Below, one piece after another: positions 6,308 to 7,964 of a DNA stretch of 7,964 nucleotides (position 1 is the first letter of the stretch; every line of letters begins with the position of its first letter). The position numbers and the translations under genes are program-made. A model generated the notes under the pieces. It was not told the DNA's origin, ran no database searches, and was given only the letters and a program-made list of their open reading frames with translations. This stretch comes from Armatimonadota bacterium (GTDB lineage: Bacteria > Sysuimicrobiota > Sysuimicrobiia > Sysuimicrobiales > Humicultoraceae), in assembly GCA_016198805.1 (NCBI GenBank), contig JACQHU010000106.1:1-7964 (forward strand), in the 5' to 3' direction.

Positions 6308-7964
6308 ATGCCTCGTGTGCCGACCGGTACGGTGACATTCCTGTTCACCGACATCGAAGGCTCCACGCGCCTTCTCCACCACCTGGGCGATACGCGCTAC
6401 GCGCAGGTCCTGGCAGATCACCGGCGCCTGCTCCGCGCCGCCTTTGCAGCGGGAGGCGGCGACGAGATAGAGACACAGGGAGACGGCTTCCTGGTCGCCT
6501 TCCAGAGCGCCCGCGACGCGATCCTGACCACGGTGGCGGCGCAACGGGCGGTCGGATCGCATCCCTGGCCAGAGGGCGCAGCGGTGCGCGTGCGGATGGG
6601 TCTCCACACGACCGAAGCGGCCAGCACGGGGGAGGTCCAGTACGCCGGCCTGGGGATTCACCGCGCGGCGCGGATCTGCTCAGTGGGATGGGGCGGCCAG
6701 ATCCTGCTCTCCCGGATAACCGCCGGCCTGATCGAGAGCGATCTGCCGGAGGGCGCAGGACTCCGCGATCTCGGTGAACACCGGTTGAAAGACCTCCAAC
6801 GCCCGGAACAGATCTACCAGCTCTTCCACCCCGACCTGCCCGCCGATTTTCCGCCGCTGCGGTCCATGACCACGTTCACCACCAACCTGCCCATCCAGTT
6901 GACCAGCTTCATCGGTCGGGAGCACGAGATCGACGAGTTGACTCGCGCCCTGCGCACCGCTCGTCTGCTCACGCTGACCGGATCGGGCGGCGTGGGAAAG
7001 ACGCGGCTCGCCCTGCAGGTGGCCGCAGAGATGTTGGAAGAGTTCTTGGGCGGGGTGTGGCTGGTCGAGCTGGCGGGGCTCTCAGACCCGTCGTTTGTCC
7101 CCCAGGCCGTCGCGTCAACCCTTGGCGCCCGGGAGAAACCCGGACGTCCCCCCGCTGAGACCCTGGTAGAGCACCTGGCCAGCAGTTCGGTCCTCCTGCT
7201 CCTGGACAATTGCGAACACGTACTATCGGCCTGCGGGCACCTCGCCGACAGATTGCTGCGCCGGTGTCCCAACGTGCGGATCATGGCCACCAGTCAGCAG
7301 GGGCTGGGCATCAGCGGTGAGTTCACGTATCGTGTACCCTCTCTGGCGTCGCCCGATCTTCAGCGGGTACCTTCAGTTGAGGATCTGGCCCGGTACGAGG
7401 CCGTGCGACTCTTTGTCGAACGGGCGGTCTACCGGCAGCCGAGGTTTCAACTGACCGACAGGAACGCGTCTGCGGTCGCCCAGGTCTGCCACCGCCTCGA
7501 TGGGATTCCTCTCGCGATCGAACTGGCCGTGGCACGGCTCAACGGGCTATCTGTGGAGCAGATCGCTACACGGCTGGACGACCGCTTCCGCCTGCTCACC
7601 GGCGGAAGCCGCACGGCCCTTCCGCGTCAGCAGACCCTCAAGGGAGCCATCGACTGGAGCTACAGTTTGCTCTCCGAGAAGGAGCAGGCCCTGCTGCGCC
7701 GTCTCTCGGTGTTCGCAGGCGGGTGTTCGCTGGAGACGGCGGAGGCGGTGTGCGCGGGGGCGGGGATCGACACCGATGAGATTCTCGACCTGCTAACCGG
7801 CCTGGTTGAGAAGTCCCTGGTGGTAGCCGAACGCCGGGAGAGTGAACACCGTTACCGGCTGTTGGAAACGGTGCGCCGGTACGGCCTGGACCGGCTGCGG
7901 GAAGCAGGCGAGGTCGCAGACGTCCACCGGCGGCATCTGGCCTGGTTCCTGGCCCTGGCAGAGC
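6308..7964 (+). CDS. Cyclase-like domain fused to a STAND (NB-ARC type) ATPase regulator (3' end missing)
   Basis: The frame is open from the ATG to the right edge, giving 552 residues without the C-terminus. Residues 7-175 form a class III nucleotide-cyclase-like domain: TVTFLFTDIEGST with D15, and ETQGDGF with D59, are the two metal aspartates, and R122 in HRAARI is the transition-state arginine. Three other positions differ from active cyclases by my alignment: E55 where lysine is usual, Q111 where aspartate is usual and H118 where asparagine is usual. After TSFIGREHEI (199-208) comes an ATPase with Walker A GSGGVGKT (225-232), Walker B LLLLDNCEH (296-304), ATSQ (327-330, usually ATSR) and a GLPL-like GIPLAIELA (399-407). 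A winged-helix-like stretch (about 455-510) and the start of a helical region follow. Relatives usually end in TPR repeats and sometimes a LuxR DNA-binding domain, not seen here. It is probably cytosolic, a signal-responsive switch of unknown ligand. Likely co-transcribed with mfd. It uses codons such as ATA, AGA, GTA, CTA and GGA more freely than mfd. Confidence 0.92.
   Translation, partial: MPRVPTGTVTFLFTDIEGSTRLLHHLGDTRYAQVLADHRRLLRAAFAAGGGDEIETQGDGFLVAFQSARDAILTTVAAQRAVGSHPWPEGAAVRVRMGLHTTEAASTGEVQYAGLGIHRAARICSVGWGGQILLSRITAGLIESDLPEGAGLRDLGEHRLKDLQRPEQIYQLFHPDLPADFPPLRSMTTFTTNLPIQLTSFIGREHEIDELTRALRTARLLTLTGSGGVGKTRLALQVAAEMLEEFLGGVWLVELAGLSDPSFVPQAVASTLGAREKPGRPPAETLVEHLASSSVLLLLDNCEHVLSACGHLADRLLRRCPNVRIMATSQQGLGISGEFTYRVPSLASPDLQRVPSVEDLARYEAVRLFVERAVYRQPRFQLTDRNASAVAQVCHRLDGIPLAIELAVARLNGLSVEQIATRLDDRFRLLTGGSRTALPRQQTLKGAIDWSYSLLSEKEQALLRRLSVFAGGCSLETAEAVCAGAGIDTDEILDLLTGLVEKSLVVAERRESEHRYRLLETVRRYGLDRLREAGEVADVHRRHLAWFLALAE

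Noticed and set aside
5433..6335. Plus-strand 300-codon open frame overlapping the 3' part of mfd
   Set aside because: Shifted-frame shadow of mfd, rich in Arg, Gly and Pro; it has no motif and would run over the real start of the next gene.
6173..6661. Minus-strand frame of 162 codons across the mfd/cyclase junction
   Set aside because: No family resemblance; it lies opposite two well-supported genes and their ribosome binding site.

Overview
This is a G+C-rich bacterial window (about two-thirds or more G+C by eye, with strong G/C preference at third codon positions). All genes are packed tightly, with Shine-Dalgarno sites and GTG as well as ATG starts. The gene content does not fix the lineage. 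The cyclase-STAND regulator and general style fit an uncultured high-GC Terrabacteria-type organism (Chloroflexota, Armatimonadota/CSP1-3-like, Actinobacteria or similar). That placement is inference only.

Layout. (1) Bases 2-319, + strand: the 3' end of a small secreted or anchored beta-rich protein cut by the window edge. (2) A short convergent gap (320-363) next to a GC hairpin that overlaps the stop codon. (3) Bases 364-2744, - strand: a two-gene operon, alanine dehydrogenase followed by an acetyl-CoA hydrolase/CoA-transferase, joined by an ATGA stop/start overlap. (4) Bases 2745-2934: a 190-bp divergent control region. It holds a perfect 8-bp inverted repeat beside the ald ribosome binding site, a tandem 10-bp repeat, an imperfect palindrome, an 11-bp-spaced direct repeat and a TACAAT -10-like box. 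(5) Bases 2935-6291, + strand: the complete mfd gene for the transcription-repair coupling factor. (6) Bases 6308-7964, + strand: a regulator with a nucleotide-cyclase-like domain fused to a STAND ATPase. It starts 16 bp after mfd and runs off the window.

How the genes work together. The minus-strand pair looks like an amino-acid/acyl-CoA catabolic module: alanine is oxidised to pyruvate and NADH, and CoA is moved between acyl-CoA and a free acid. On the plus strand, Mfd displaces stalled RNA polymerase and recruits UvrA. The next gene is a sensor/regulator whose cyclase domain keeps both metal aspartates but has lost several nucleotide-contacting residues, so it may be a ligand-binding or non-catalytic domain.

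The window is mostly known families. The most unusual parts are the structured divergent promoter region, the mfd/STAND-regulator pairing, and the altered catalytic residues of that regulator. I see no RNA gene, CRISPR array, insertion sequence or phage gene, and no clearly new system.
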